DNA of 64,000 nt from Planctomycetota bacterium (GCA_023417655.1 JAEZFD010000059.1:62001-126000); one strand, 5' to 3'; counted from the first letter of the stretch, positions 45,133-54,497 are shown. A program made the numbers and translations. Notes: generated from the sequence alone by a model not told the origin.

Positions 45133-45232
45133 GAAGAGAGAAACGTTCAACAATCTTTCCGGCGGTCAGAACGACAGGGTGAGAGATTCCTGTCGAACTT
45201 TGCTTCAAAGAGCGGTGCCGGCTCTGAATGTT

Positions 45233-45508
45233 TTACTGGATGTCGTACTGTCCGTCACAGAAGTCTGGACAGTCATGGAAGCTGCTGCCGGCCATGCTGG
45301 CCTTGTGGCCGTTTGTGCAGTGAATCCGGAAGTCCTGCTTCACGCTGGCGAAAGCGGATCCCACGTCTTCAAGCTCATTGTTCACATTCAGGGAGACTTC
45401 GCTCAGGCCGACGATCATTCCGAGCACAGCGATCGTCGAGATCAGAACCAGTTCAGCAGAGACAATGAAACCAGCTTCGTCGTTCAGCAGGGCGTTGAGA
45501 GCAGACAT
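45233..45508 (-). CDS. Flp-like prepilin with a Cys-rich C-terminus
   Basis: 91 residues from the ATG at 45508, preceded by AGGAAA. The short N-region ends NDEAG, followed directly by the hydrophobic helix FIVSAELVLISTIAVLGMIVGL. A Gly followed by a hydrophobic stretch with Glu near position +6 is the prepilin-peptidase pattern of Flp/Fap-type pilins. The C-terminal 35 residues are unusual: three cysteines in HCTNGHKA and DCPDFCDGQYDI. The strong promoter and terminator setting suggests a highly expressed small structural protein. No tad or pil assembly genes are nearby. Pilin identity is inferred from the N-terminus only. Confidence 0.72.
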   Translation of the reverse strand: MSALNALLNDEAGFIVSAELVLISTIAVLGMIVGLSEVSLNVNNELEDVGSAFASVKQDFRIHCTNGHKASMAGSSFHDCPDFCDGQYDIQ

Positions 45509-45990
45509 TACTTATTTCCTTGATGGGGGTGACTTTGATGTTCAAGGACATAAGCAGGGGGTGTGCCGGAAGTTTGACGGAGTGTCAAGAAATCGTAACG
45601 CCCGGTCCGTGTCTTGGTTTGTAAAACTTGGTTATGTAAGTGGTTATGGAAATGTGAAAGATTTCAGGGAGCGTACGACACGCCGGATTTGGAATATTGA
45701 GCAATGTTGCCCGGCCGCAACATCAGATGGAGGGCCGAGATCGCTGGTCGCTGTAAGGCGTGACTTAGTTCGGGGTTACTGCACTGGTGATTTTTGGCAA
45801 CGTGAGGCGAAGCCTCCACATGTTGCTGCGACAGCGAGACAGGTGGCTGCAAACAGCTGAGAGAAGTCCCCAAGACCGCACTGGATCACATGAAAGTCGT
45901 GCTGTTCACGTATCCTGAGAGGAGAAAAAACCGTTAGGATCCCGGGGTCAGGTTTGATGTCGCCCCCTTCCTGCGGAAACAGATCTCTCT
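45509..45990. other. Divergent intergenic region (pilin-like gene and POT transporter)
   Basis: About 480 bp with no credible gene. An imperfect hairpin (45797-45827) has arms CAACGTG/CATGTTG and AGGC/GCCT around GAA. It should contain both promoters. Confidence 0.45.
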
Positions 45991-47388
45991 ATGGCCAGCA
46001 AGACTTATCTGACGAAGCCAATTGACCAGGACAAAATGCCGTCGGGCATTCCCTACATCGTGGGGAACGAAGCAGCCGAACGGTTCAGCTTCTATGGCAT
46101 GAAGGCGATTCTCGCGGTCTTCATGACGAAGTTCATGCTGGATGCGTCTGGTCAGCCGGATCTGATGTCGGACGCCGAGGCGACGAAGTGGATCAGCCTG
46201 TTCGCGATGGCGAACTACTTCTTTCCGATTCTGGGGGCGGTGCTCGCGGACGGCTTCCTCGGGAAGTACCGGACGATTCTTTATCTGTCACTGATGTACT
46301 GCCTCGGGCACGGAACTCTGGCGCTGATGGACGTGAATCTGGGCGTCGATCAGAGAACGTTGCTCTTCTGGGGACTCGCCATGATTGCGATCGGTTCCGG
46401 CGGGATTAAGCCCTGCGTGGCGTCGCATGTCGGTGACCAGTTCAGCCGTCGAAATGAACACCTGCTGCCGATCGTGTTTGGCTGGTTCTATTTCGCGATC
46501 AACATCGGCGCCACCGTGTCGATGCTGCTGATTCCGGTGATCCGCGAGAAGCTGGGAGTCGGCTGGGCCTTCGGCGTGCCGGGAATCCTGATGGCCATTG
46601 CGACCTTTGTCTTCTGGCTCGGGAGAAACAAGTTCGTTCACGTGCCTCCGGCTGGCCGAGAACTACTGAAAGTCACCTTCAGCAAGCCGGGGCGGCGAGC
46701 GATTTTCAACCTGATCCCGCTGTATGTGTTCATCGCGATGTTCTGGGCCCTGTTTGACCAGACGTTCTCCCGCTGGGTGATGCAGGCGGAAGACATGGAC
46801 CGGAACTTGTGGCTATTCACTCCGTCAGCGGAACAGCTGCTCGCCGCGAACTCCATCCTCGTCATGATTCTGGTGCCGTTGACGAGCTACGTGATTTATC
46901 CGGCCATCAACAAGGTCTACACCCTGACCCCACTTCGCAAAGTGGGGATCGGATTGTTCGTCACGGTTCCGGCGTTCGCCATCTCAGGGATGATCGAGAC
47001 TTGGATCCAGGCCGGTCAGACGCCGCATATCGGATGGCAGCTGCTGGGCTATGTTGTGCTGACATTTGCCGAGATTCTGATCTCGATTACCGCGCTCGAA
47101 TTTTCCTACACGCAGGCTCCGAATGCGATGAAGTCGGTCATCATGGGGATGTTCTATCTCTCAGTCGCCTTCGGAAACCTGTTTACTGCGCAGGTCAATC
47201 ACATTATTGAAACGGCCGAAAAATCAGGTCAGGTCTTCCTGCAGGGAGCCAACTATTACTGGTTCTTCACCGGCTGCATGCTGGTCACGGCGGTGCTTTA
47301 TCTCTTCTGGGCTCCGTTCTATCGCGGTCAGACATTCATCCAGTCGGATGAAGGAAACGGTGAGGACGCAGCACCTGCGACCGCCTGA
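45991..47388 (+). CDS. POT/PTR-family peptide:proton symporter
   Basis: 465 residues with about 12-14 hydrophobic helices, the usual size of bacterial proton-dependent oligopeptide transporters. The signature E27-x-x-E30-R31 in NEAAERFSFYG on the first helix is the proton-coupling ExxER motif. AMIAIGSGGIKPCVASHVGDQF is the second family motif (PTR2 signature 2), and FALFDQ-like FWALFDQTFSRW is also present. It imports di- and tripeptides across the cytoplasmic membrane. No peptidase or regulator is adjacent. Identification at family level is secure; the exact substrate range is not. Confidence 0.93.
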   Translation: MASKTYLTKPIDQDKMPSGIPYIVGNEAAERFSFYGMKAILAVFMTKFMLDASGQPDLMSDAEATKWISLFAMANYFFPILGAVLADGFLGKYRTILYLSLMYCLGHGTLALMDVNLGVDQRTLLFWGLAMIAIGSGGIKPCVASHVGDQFSRRNEHLLPIVFGWFYFAINIGATVSMLLIPVIREKLGVGWAFGVPGILMAIATFVFWLGRNKFVHVPPAGRELLKVTFSKPGRRAIFNLIPLYVFIAMFWALFDQTFSRWVMQAEDMDRNLWLFTPSAEQLLAANSILVMILVPLTSYVIYPAINKVYTLTPLRKVGIGLFVTVPAFAISGMIETWIQAGQTPHIGWQLLGYVVLTFAEILISITALEFSYTQAPNAMKSVIMGMFYLSVAFGNLFTAQVNHIIETAEKSGQVFLQGANYYWFFTGCMLVTAVLYLFWAPFYRGQTFIQSDEGNGEDAAPATA

Positions 47389-47493
47389 GAATGTGGGGGA
47401 GAGTAATTTGTTCGTCTGATTGTGAGGGAACCGGGCTCGGAAATTTGAGCGTCGGCGGAAGCACCTTTTCTGCTTTTTGACTATCATCTGAGC

Positions 47494-48327
47494 ATGGATT
47501 CGCCTGCCCAATTTCGTCCGAATTACGCCCGTGTCTGGTTGATGTTCCTGCGGAACTCACTCGTGCGGTCGATGATGTTTCGCGGTCACTTTCTGATCGA
47601 AATGGTGACGCAGACATTCTGGATTGCCGCCCAGCTCATTCTGTTTCAGATCATCTACGGCAAGGTGAGTCAGATTCAGGACTGGTCGCAGTATGAGTAT
47701 TTCGCGTTCCTCGCGACCGGGATGCTCATCAACGGGCTGGTTGAAGCCTTCTTCATGCCGAACTGTGCGAATCTGAGTGAGAAGATCCGGACGGGGAACA
47801 TGGACTTTGCCATGCTCAAGCCGATTGACACGCAGTTCCTGATTTCCTTCGAGACGGTTGATTTCGCGATGGTGAATCAGGTCATCATCTCGCTGGGAAT
47901 CCTTGGCTTCTCGCTGTGGAAACTCGGAGTCACGCTGACGTTCATCAACGTCGTGATGTACCTGCTGCTGATCGTGGTTGGGGTGACGCTGTTCTATTCG
48001 CTCATGATTGCACTGGCGAGCACGAGTATCTGGATGGGACGGAATCAGAGCCTGTATGAGTTCTGGTTCTATGTGACGGTGTTCGCCCGATATCCGCAGA
48101 ACTTTTATCGACAGGCCTGGGGCGGCGAGATCCTGTGGTTCGCGTTCTCCTTTATGCTGCCGATTCTGCTCGTCGTGACGGTGCCCGCCCGAGTGTTGCT
48201 GCAGAAGACACTGGAGCCCAATGCCATCGTGCTGTTTGTCGCACCGGCCGCGACGCTGGTCTGTCTGTTCGCGTCTCGCTGGATCTTCAATTATTCGTTG
48301 AAGCACTATCGGAGTGCGAGCAGTTGA
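47494..48327 (+). CDS. ABC-2 family transporter permease (DUF990-like)
   Basis: 277 residues with six predicted membrane helices. It resembles the ABC-2 family permeases of the DUF990 type: RSMMFRGHFLIEMVTQTFWI at the start, GNMDFAMLKPIDTQFLISF in the cytoplasmic loop and RYPQNFYRQAWGGEI before the last helices. Such permeases normally act with an ATP-binding subunit and often a second permease; neither is next to it here. The substrate is unknown. No signal peptide. The 3' side is marked by an AAATTCGAAA-containing repeat element. Confidence 0.85.
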   Translation: MDSPAQFRPNYARVWLMFLRNSLVRSMMFRGHFLIEMVTQTFWIAAQLILFQIIYGKVSQIQDWSQYEYFAFLATGMLINGLVEAFFMPNCANLSEKIRTGNMDFAMLKPIDTQFLISFETVDFAMVNQVIISLGILGFSLWKLGVTLTFINVVMYLLLIVVGVTLFYSLMIALASTSIWMGRNQSLYEFWFYVTVFARYPQNFYRQAWGGEILWFAFSFMLPILLVVTVPARVLLQKTLEPNAIVLFVAPAATLVCLFASRWIFNYSLKHYRSASS

Positions 48328-48338
48328 GGGTGAAAATC

Positions 48339-48429
48339 TCAAATTCGAAATTATGAAATTCGAAACGTGAATCATCAGGTCTGACGTAAAATCGGGCGGT
48401 TTTGAATTTCTGATTCATTTTGAATTTCT
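48339..48429. repeat. Interspersed inverted-repeat element, copy 1 (AAATTCGAAA family)
   Basis: The left side (48339-48366) has two copies of an AAATTCGAAA-type decamer and the right side (48399-48429) has two TTTGAATTTC copies, roughly reverse-complementary, about 35 bases apart. A second locus with the same arrangement lies at 54569-54697. Confidence 0.7.
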
Positions 48430-48473
48430 GTCATTCCTCAGACGGCGATTCAATCTTCTTTTAGCGGTTTCTC

Positions 48474-49640
48474 GTGAGTTTCCCTTCCCCAGCTATTTCT
48501 GACACCGAACTCGCTGCTCAGGTGAAAGAACGTGGGCGGGAACTCGGGTTCTCACTCATCGGCATCGCTCCGGCTGTGCGGCCTGACACGCTCGATCTCT
48601 TTCGAGCATGGACGAGTCAGGGGCATCATGGTTCGATGAACTATCTCGTCACCCGGGATGGGGCATATGAACATCCCTCCGGTGTGATGCCGGGTGTCCG
48701 TTCTGTCATCGTGACTGCCATGAACTATGGGCCGGGACGAGACGCCGAGCCGGGAGCCGGGCGCATCGCGGCCTATGCACAGGGAACCGCCGACTATCAC
48801 GATGTTCTGCGGAAGAAGTTGAAGGAACTCGCAAAAGTTCTGCATCAGGCTCGCCCGGATTCACACAGTCGGGTGACCATCGATACGGCTCCACTGCTGG
48901 AACGGGATGTCGCCCGGCGGGCCGGACTGGGGTGGTTCGGCAAGAACACGATGCTGATCAACAAGCATCAGGGGAGCTACTTTTTCCTTGGGGGGATCCT
49001 GACCGACTGTTCGCTGCCGCCCGACGCAGTGCATGAGGCGAGTCACTGTGGAACCTGCACCCGGTGTCTGGATGCCTGCCCGACCGACGCGTTTGTCGCC
49101 CCCCATGTGCTGGATGCGCGGAAATGCATTTCCTATCTGACGATCGAAATGCGGGGAGAACCGATCCCGGTCGAACTCCGCCCCGGCGTCGGGGACTGGA
49201 TGTTTGGCTGTGATGTCTGCCAGCAGGTCTGCCCGTGGAATCGCAAGGCAACTCCGACGGCGGTGCCAGAGTTCCAGCCTGCAGGGGTCACCGCACGGAC
49301 GGCCATCGAGTTTCTCTCACTGGATGAAGAAACATTTCGTGGCGATTTTCGGAAGTCACCGCTTTCCCGTCCGGGGCATGAGAACATGCAACGCAATGCG
49401 GCAATCGTGCTGGGGAACCTCAAAGACGCGAATGCCGTCGCTCCGTTGATCGGCGCTCTGCAATCCTCGAGTCCTATCGTCCGCGGGGCAGTCGCCTGGG
49501 CATTGGGGCAGTTTGGAGCGCCGGAAGCTCTTTCGGCTCTGAGTGCTCACTTGGAGAACGAAACGGACTCGACCGTACAGCAGGAATGCCGTGCTGCACT
49601 CGACGCTGGTCGGAATTCCCGAGCAGCTCTTCAGGGATGA
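48474..49640 (+). CDS. queG: Epoxyqueuosine reductase QueG with C-terminal HEAT repeats
   Basis: 388 residues from a GTG start. It carries out the last step of queuosine synthesis, reducing epoxyqueuosine at tRNA position 34 with cobalamin and two 4Fe-4S clusters. Cluster cysteines C192, C195, C198, C202 (CGTCTRCLDACP) and C246, C249, C253 (CDVCQQVCPW) are visible. The GWFGKNTMLINKHQGSYFFLGGIL block is also diagnostic. The C-terminus (about 300-380) has HEAT-like repeats, as in the long form of the enzyme: ALQSSSPIVRGAVAWALGQF. A terminator follows. Confidence 0.95.
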   Translation: MSFPSPAISDTELAAQVKERGRELGFSLIGIAPAVRPDTLDLFRAWTSQGHHGSMNYLVTRDGAYEHPSGVMPGVRSVIVTAMNYGPGRDAEPGAGRIAAYAQGTADYHDVLRKKLKELAKVLHQARPDSHSRVTIDTAPLLERDVARRAGLGWFGKNTMLINKHQGSYFFLGGILTDCSLPPDAVHEASHCGTCTRCLDACPTDAFVAPHVLDARKCISYLTIEMRGEPIPVELRPGVGDWMFGCDVCQQVCPWNRKATPTAVPEFQPAGVTARTAIEFLSLDEETFRGDFRKSPLSRPGHENMQRNAAIVLGNLKDANAVAPLIGALQSSSPIVRGAVAWALGQFGAPEALSALSAHLENETDSTVQQECRAALDAGRNSRAALQG

Positions 49641-49734
49641 AACTGTAATCAGAATGGCAAATTCTGCGGGAAAACTGATCTTCCGAAAAATGGTCGATTC
49701 CCGTAAAAACCGCTCAAGAATCCCCTCCTGAAAT

Positions 49735-49762
49735 CCGGCCCCCTCCTTTCGGGCTGGTTTTT
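49735..49762 (+). terminator. Rho-independent terminator after queG
   Basis: CCGGCCC (49735-49741) pairs with GGGCTGG (49751-49757, one G-U), followed by TTTTT. It separates queG from the rsmH cluster. Confidence 0.75.
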
Positions 49763-49823
49763 CCCGCAGTTTCCAACCTAATGTGTCCCATTCGGGACGC
49801 TTTTCCCCCTTCGGTATTTCCCA

Positions 49824-50732
49824 ATGGCAACGCCACGGACGGTCCATGTTCCCGTCATGGTTCGTGAAGTTCTGTCTCATCTCCAGTTTGAGCCAGGGCT
49901 GACGATCGTTGATGGAACTGTTGGTGCCGGTGGCCATAGCCAGCAGATTCTCAAAAAGCTCGATGCGACAAGCCAACTGATCGGGCTTGATCGTGATGAA
50001 ACCATGATTGCGCGGGCGGCTCAGGTTCTTGATGACCCACGAGTCACCTTGCGTCAGGCGAGTTATGCGGAACTCGATCGCGTGCTCGCAGAACTTGAAA
50101 TCGAACAAGTCGACGCCGTGCTGCTCGATCTCGGGCTTTCCTCAGATCAGCTGGCAGATCGGGAACGCGGTTTCGGATTTGAAACAACCGGGCGGCTCGA
50201 CATGCGGTTCGACCAGTCACAGGGAATCCCTGCCTGGGAACTGATGGCAACGGCTGACCCTGAAGAATTGACTCGCATTTTTCGTGAGTACGGTGAAGAG
50301 ACGGAAGCTCATCGACTGAGCAAGGAGATCGTCGCTGCCAGAAAGACGCAGCCGATCGAACTCGCGAGCCAGTTGAAGGGACTCGTCGAAAAGATTGTCG
50401 GGGTTTCCAAAGGGAAATCACATCCGGCAACTCGGGTATTTCAGGCGCTGCGGATCGCGGTCAATCGCGAACTGGAGCAACTGGAAACCTTCTTGCGTGA
50501 CATTCTTCCGGCGCGACTTCGCCCGGGAGGCCGAGCGCTCATTATCACGTTTCACTCCCTCGAGGACCGCCTGGTGAAACAGGCGTTTCGGGAATCGGAT
50601 CTATGGGACAACATCACTCGCAAACCGATCGTCGCGACCCCGTCCGAGGTGCGCTGGAATCCACGTTCTCGGTCCGCCAAGCTCCGCGTCGTGCAGCGAC
50701 TCCCGACGTCGGACGGAACGGCGTCCCCGTGA
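49824..50732 (+). CDS. rsmH: 16S rRNA (cytosine(1402)-N4)-methyltransferase RsmH (MraW)
   Basis: 302 residues, normal family length. It N4-methylates C1402 in the 16S rRNA decoding centre. The SAM-binding block VDGTVGAGGHSQQIL is near the start. LLDLGLSSDQL, RGFGFETTGRLDMRFD, KGKSHPATRVFQALRIAVN and ALIITFHSLEDRLVK are family signatures. As in most bacteria it opens a dcw-type cluster, here without mraZ. Its TGA shares one base with the ATG of the LysM protein gene (TGATG), so translation is probably coupled. Confidence 0.97.
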   Translation: MATPRTVHVPVMVREVLSHLQFEPGLTIVDGTVGAGGHSQQILKKLDATSQLIGLDRDETMIARAAQVLDDPRVTLRQASYAELDRVLAELEIEQVDAVLLDLGLSSDQLADRERGFGFETTGRLDMRFDQSQGIPAWELMATADPEELTRIFREYGEETEAHRLSKEIVAARKTQPIELASQLKGLVEKIVGVSKGKSHPATRVFQALRIAVNRELEQLETFLRDILPARLRPGGRALIITFHSLEDRLVKQAFRESDLWDNITRKPIVATPSEVRWNPRSRSAKLRVVQRLPTSDGTASP

Positions 50733-52363
50733 TGGAATTCCAGACGGAATCGACCGGATCGTGGAAGCGCGGCGTGATGCTCGTCCTCGGGCTGTCGGCC
50801 GTCGTGGGAGTGGTCGTTGTTCATAAGGCGACGAGCGCAAATCGTCCCTGGGCGAACTGGAATGTCCTGACCGTCAGCAATGACGTTGTTCTCGGACAGA
50901 GTCCCGCTCCGTCAAGCACTGCCTCCGCAGAATCAGCCAGCAGCGTCCCCCCGTTGTGGTCGTCGTCGACTGCAGCCAAGCCGATTGCTGAAGCTCGTAC
51001 GACTCAGAAGTTTGACCGGAATGCCCCGCGCGGAGGTGTTCGTCGACTGGGTGACCTCACAGATGCAGAGCTGATCGAACTGGAGCAGCAGCACACCAAT
51101 CGGGCCGCGCGACAGGGGATCCAACAAGTCAGCGACAGGACTTTGGCAGACGTGCGAACTCAGCAGTCGGAAGCCGATGCACCACGTTCGCTGTTTGCGA
51201 TGGATCCACTGGATGAAACCCCGGCTGCGGCCCCCTCCTCAGTGTCGGGGCGGAGCCTGCAGGCGCCGCATGATCTCGATGCAGTGCCGTCCGCTCATGC
51301 ACCACGACAGATGGAACACTTGGCTCCGCGACACATGGAGCCATCAGGGATCGATCAGGACCCATTTTCTGGTTCTGCTGCCGGCTCTGCCTCGCAAGTG
51401 CGTCAACAGTCTCCCAACGATCGTTTGATTCAGCAACTCGGAGGCGAAACGCCTGCCATGCCGTCGGCAGGACTACCGGCGATTGATCCGCTCGAACCGA
51501 GTGCCTTGCCGCCAGTGCAGTCACTCCCCCCTGTCCAGTCTTTACCGCAGGTTCAGTCGCTGCCGCCTGTGCAGACTCAGACCCCGCTGCAGTCACTTCC
51601 GCAGGCACTCCCTCCGGTGGAGCCGAAGATGCTGCCGCCCTCGGGATTGCCGCCGATTGATTCCCCGATGCAGGGAATTCCGCAGGCACCGCCTCGCAAG
51701 CAGTTGCCGTCTCTGCAGCCGGAGCCGACTCCTGCCCGGGCGAATTCCATGTCACTGCCGGACCCGCAGCCGATTCCGTCGGCGTTGCCTCCCAAGCAGT
51801 CGCCGCCGCCACGGATGTCTTCTGATGCGGGCATGATACCGACGCAGATGGATGCGACCGGCCGTCAGACTGCCAAGGTGCAGGATCCGGAAGTTAATGA
51901 CGAGGTTTATCAGGTCAGCAACGGGGACAATTACTGGACAATCTCTCGCCGGTTCTATGGAACCGCCCGGTTCTTCTCGGCACTGGCTGAATACAACAAG
52001 CACCGGATTTCGGATCCAAGCAAGATGCGGCCGGGGATGTATGTCCTGGTTCCTCCCGTTGAAGCACTACACCGGCAGTATCCTCATCTGACTGGAGGGG
52101 GACCTCGCGATCCGAACGAGTCACTTCCGATGGGATTCTTTGTCGGTGCTGATGGTCAGCCGTACTACCGCGTCGACAAGGGAGACACTCTCGGGGGAAT
52201 CGCTCAGAACTATCTGGGCCGGACATCCCGATGGGTTCAGATTTACGGATTAAACAAAGACAAGATCCCAGACGGGAAGACACTCAAAATTGGATCGGTT
52301 CTCCGTCTTCCACCGGACGCCGCTCAGGTCACGCTCGCCCCGGACGCACCGCCTGTCCGATAA
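50732..52363 (+). CDS. Membrane-anchored protein with Pro/Gln-rich linker and two LysM domains, in the division cluster
   Basis: 543 residues from the ATG overlapping the rsmH stop. One membrane helix (about 16-34, GVMLVLGLSAVVGVVVVHK) puts the rest outside the cytoplasm. A 350-residue linker rich in Pro, Gln and Leu has repeated LPPVQSLPQVQ-type steps. Two LysM domains end it: about 392-442 (YQVSNGDNYWTISRRFYG) and about 476-530 (YRVDKGDTLGGIAQNYLG). LysM domains bind N-acetylglucosamine-containing glycans such as peptidoglycan. Placed between rsmH and the ftsL-like gene, it should be produced with the wall-synthesis genes. A septal or wall-binding role is inference. Confidence 0.9.
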   Translation: MEFQTESTGSWKRGVMLVLGLSAVVGVVVVHKATSANRPWANWNVLTVSNDVVLGQSPAPSSTASAESASSVPPLWSSSTAAKPIAEARTTQKFDRNAPRGGVRRLGDLTDAELIELEQQHTNRAARQGIQQVSDRTLADVRTQQSEADAPRSLFAMDPLDETPAAAPSSVSGRSLQAPHDLDAVPSAHAPRQMEHLAPRHMEPSGIDQDPFSGSAAGSASQVRQQSPNDRLIQQLGGETPAMPSAGLPAIDPLEPSALPPVQSLPPVQSLPQVQSLPPVQTQTPLQSLPQALPPVEPKMLPPSGLPPIDSPMQGIPQAPPRKQLPSLQPEPTPARANSMSLPDPQPIPSALPPKQSPPPRMSSDAGMIPTQMDATGRQTAKVQDPEVNDEVYQVSNGDNYWTISRRFYGTARFFSALAEYNKHRISDPSKMRPGMYVLVPPVEALHRQYPHLTGGGPRDPNESLPMGFFVGADGQPYYRVDKGDTLGGIAQNYLGRTSRWVQIYGLNKDKIPDGKTLKIGSVLRLPPDAAQVTLAPDAPPVR

Positions 52364-52440
52364 GGTGATGATGGGGAATGCGATTCCGAAATGTGTTCGG
52401 GAACTGCTTCCCCTGAGTTCCTCTGCAGCTGAGTGATCAG

Positions 52441-52683
52441 ATGTTCTTGCGTTTTGCCGCAGCGATCGGCCTGCTGACAGCGATTGCGCTGGCGGCGATC
52501 GCCGTGGAAAAACAGAATCTGTCGCTGAAACGGGCGATCTCGCTGCAGCACTATCAGCTGGAAGCGATGCAGGAACAGCATTGCCGTCTTGTGCTGGAGA
52601 CGCAGCAGTTGAGCAGTCCGACGCGGCTGCTGCCTGAACTAGAACGGGCTGACAAGACCTCCAACCGGAACACCGTTCGTTGA
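52441..52683 (+). CDS. FtsL-like division protein
   Basis: 80 residues with the layout of FtsL: a very short N-terminus, one membrane helix (about 3-22, LRFAAAIGLLTAIALAAIAV) and a Gln/Leu/Glu-rich coiled coil (about 25-65). Sequence conservation in FtsL is low, so the call rests mainly on topology and on its place between rsmH and ftsI. FtsL normally recruits and activates FtsW/FtsI with FtsB. Its TGA overlaps the TTG start of ftsI by three bases. Confidence 0.7.
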   Translation: MFLRFAAAIGLLTAIALAAIAVEKQNLSLKRAISLQHYQLEAMQEQHCRLVLETQQLSSPTRLLPELERADKTSNRNTVR

Positions 52684-54497
52684 ACGGAAAGTCGAGGCCG
52701 GATGTGGAGACCTCTTCAGTCGATAAGCAGGTTGGACCCCTGTCTCGTGGTCACGCAATTCAGCAGCCACTCGATCCGGAGCCGGTGCGTGAGATGGCTC
52801 CGTTCGGGATTCGCTTCTCGAAACTCCCCCGGTCTTCGGCGGTGCATCTGTTTATAGCGATGCTGGGAGTCGCTCTCTGCATCCGCCTGATCTGTCTGCA
52901 GGTCATTGCGAGCAGAACCTTTGCTTCCCGGGCGCTGCGGCAGCAGATGAGCGAAGAAGTGATTCTGGCCCGGCCCGGTGACATTGTCGACCGGAACCAG
53001 CGGCTCTTGGCGACGACGATCACGGTTCCGAGCCTTTATGCGAATCCGAAACTGATTCCCCTGGAGGAGCGGTTGCTCCTTGCCTCGCGGCTCGGGGCCG
53101 CGCTCAACATGAGTTCGGAATCGCTGCTGCAAAAGTTTGAAGGGGAACCTCAACGTCAGTTCGTCTGGATTAAACGCCGGCTCACTGACCGGGAGGCAGA
53201 TGCGATTCGCGAACTCGGGCTCCCGAGCCGATACATTGGAACGCGTCGCGAATTTCAGCGTGTCTATCCTCAAGGAACGCTGGCCGCTCACTTGCTGGGC
53301 CTACGAAACATCGATGGTCAGGGCCGCGGAGGTATCGAAGAGTTCTTCGATGACCAGCTAAAGGGAATTGATGGGCGGCGTCGATTCGTTCGTGATGCCC
53401 GAGGTTATGTCCTCGATATTCTCGATGAGGTGATGGAGCCGCCGCAGCATGGAACGGCTCTGACGTTGACCATCGATATCGTCCTGCAGCTGCATGTGGA
53501 GCGACAACTCGATGAACTCATGCAGCGGCATCAGGCCAAGGGAGCCTGCGCGATCGCAATTGATCCGGCGACGGGTGATGTGCTGGCACTTGCGAGTCGG
53601 CCGACGTTTGATCCGAACCGACCGGAACGGGCCGCTCCGGAAGACTGGCGGAATATGGTGACTTCGGCGACCTTCGAGCCGGGATCCACCTTCAAGCCGT
53701 TTGTCGCGGCGTATGGTCTGCACTTGGGCCTGTTGAATACCAACGATCAGTTTGACTGCGAGAACGGTGTCTACCGGATGGGCAAGCGACTTCTGCATGA
53801 CCATCACCCCTATGGTCTGCTTTCGTTGACAGATGTGCTCGTGAAGTCGAGCAACATCGGAATGGCCAAGATCGGCGAGCGGTTAGGGAATGTCCGTCTG
53901 CATCAGCTTGCTCAGGCATTCGGTTTCGGCAGCAAAACGGGGATTGAACTGCCGGGAGAAGTGACAGGATTTCTGCGGCCAGAAAAGGAATGGACCCGAT
54001 ATTCGACCGGTTCGATTCCGATGGGACATGAGCTGACCGCGACGCCGCTGCAGATGGCGACGGCTTACGCCATTCTCGCGAATCACGGTCGGCGGATCAG
54101 TCCTCACCTGTTGCTGAGAACAGGGAAAGAAGGCCCCCGATCGATTCCGGTGATCTCATCGCCCATCCTGCACCCGGAAGCGGCGGATTGGATGGTCACC
54201 GGGCCGCTGGTTGAAGTGGTTCAACGAGGCACAGGACGGCAAGCGTTTCGACCGGAGTTGCAGATCTTCGGGAAGACAGGAACGGCGCAGAAGACCGACG
54301 CTGCGACCGGGGTCTATGTCAACGATCGGCACTTCAGTTCGTTCGTCGGCGGAGCTCCGGCAGACCGACCAAAGCTGATTGTGCTGGTCTCAGTGGATGA
54401 ACCTCAAGGGCACGATCAGTTCGGAGGCAGCGTCGCGGCTCCGTATGTCGCAGAGATCCTGAAAGCAGGAATCCCGATCCTGCAGGCACAGGAGTAA
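52680..54497 (+). CDS. ftsI: Peptidoglycan transpeptidase FtsI (PBP3-like, class B penicillin-binding protein)
   Basis: 605 residues from a TTG overlapping the ftsL-like stop; an ATG at 52794 is the later alternative. A membrane helix (about 58-77) is followed by the PBP dimerisation domain (RPGDIVDRNQRLLATT). The transpeptidase domain has all three motifs: S336-T-F-K (EPGSTFKP), S390-S-N392 and K532-T-G (KTGTAQ). It cross-links septal peptidoglycan in the periplasm. Planctomycetes were long thought to lack peptidoglycan, so an intact active site here is informative. No ftsW, mur genes or ftsZ follow in this window. Confidence 0.93.
   Translation: MNGKSRPDVETSSVDKQVGPLSRGHAIQQPLDPEPVREMAPFGIRFSKLPRSSAVHLFIAMLGVALCIRLICLQVIASRTFASRALRQQMSEEVILARPGDIVDRNQRLLATTITVPSLYANPKLIPLEERLLLASRLGAALNMSSESLLQKFEGEPQRQFVWIKRRLTDREADAIRELGLPSRYIGTRREFQRVYPQGTLAAHLLGLRNIDGQGRGGIEEFFDDQLKGIDGRRRFVRDARGYVLDILDEVMEPPQHGTALTLTIDIVLQLHVERQLDELMQRHQAKGACAIAIDPATGDVLALASRPTFDPNRPERAAPEDWRNMVTSATFEPGSTFKPFVAAYGLHLGLLNTNDQFDCENGVYRMGKRLLHDHHPYGLLSLTDVLVKSSNIGMAKIGERLGNVRLHQLAQAFGFGSKTGIELPGEVTGFLRPEKEWTRYSTGSIPMGHELTATPLQMATAYAILANHGRRISPHLLLRTGKEGPRSIPVISSPILHPEAADWMVTGPLVEVVQRGTGRQAFRPELQIFGKTGTAQKTDAATGVYVNDRHFSSFVGGAPADRPKLIVLVSVDEPQGHDQFGGSVAAPYVAEILKAGIPILQAQE

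Noticed and set aside
44996..45523. 175-codon open frame on the plus strand
   Set aside because: Lies antisense to the pilin-like gene and its terminator, both of which are well supported.
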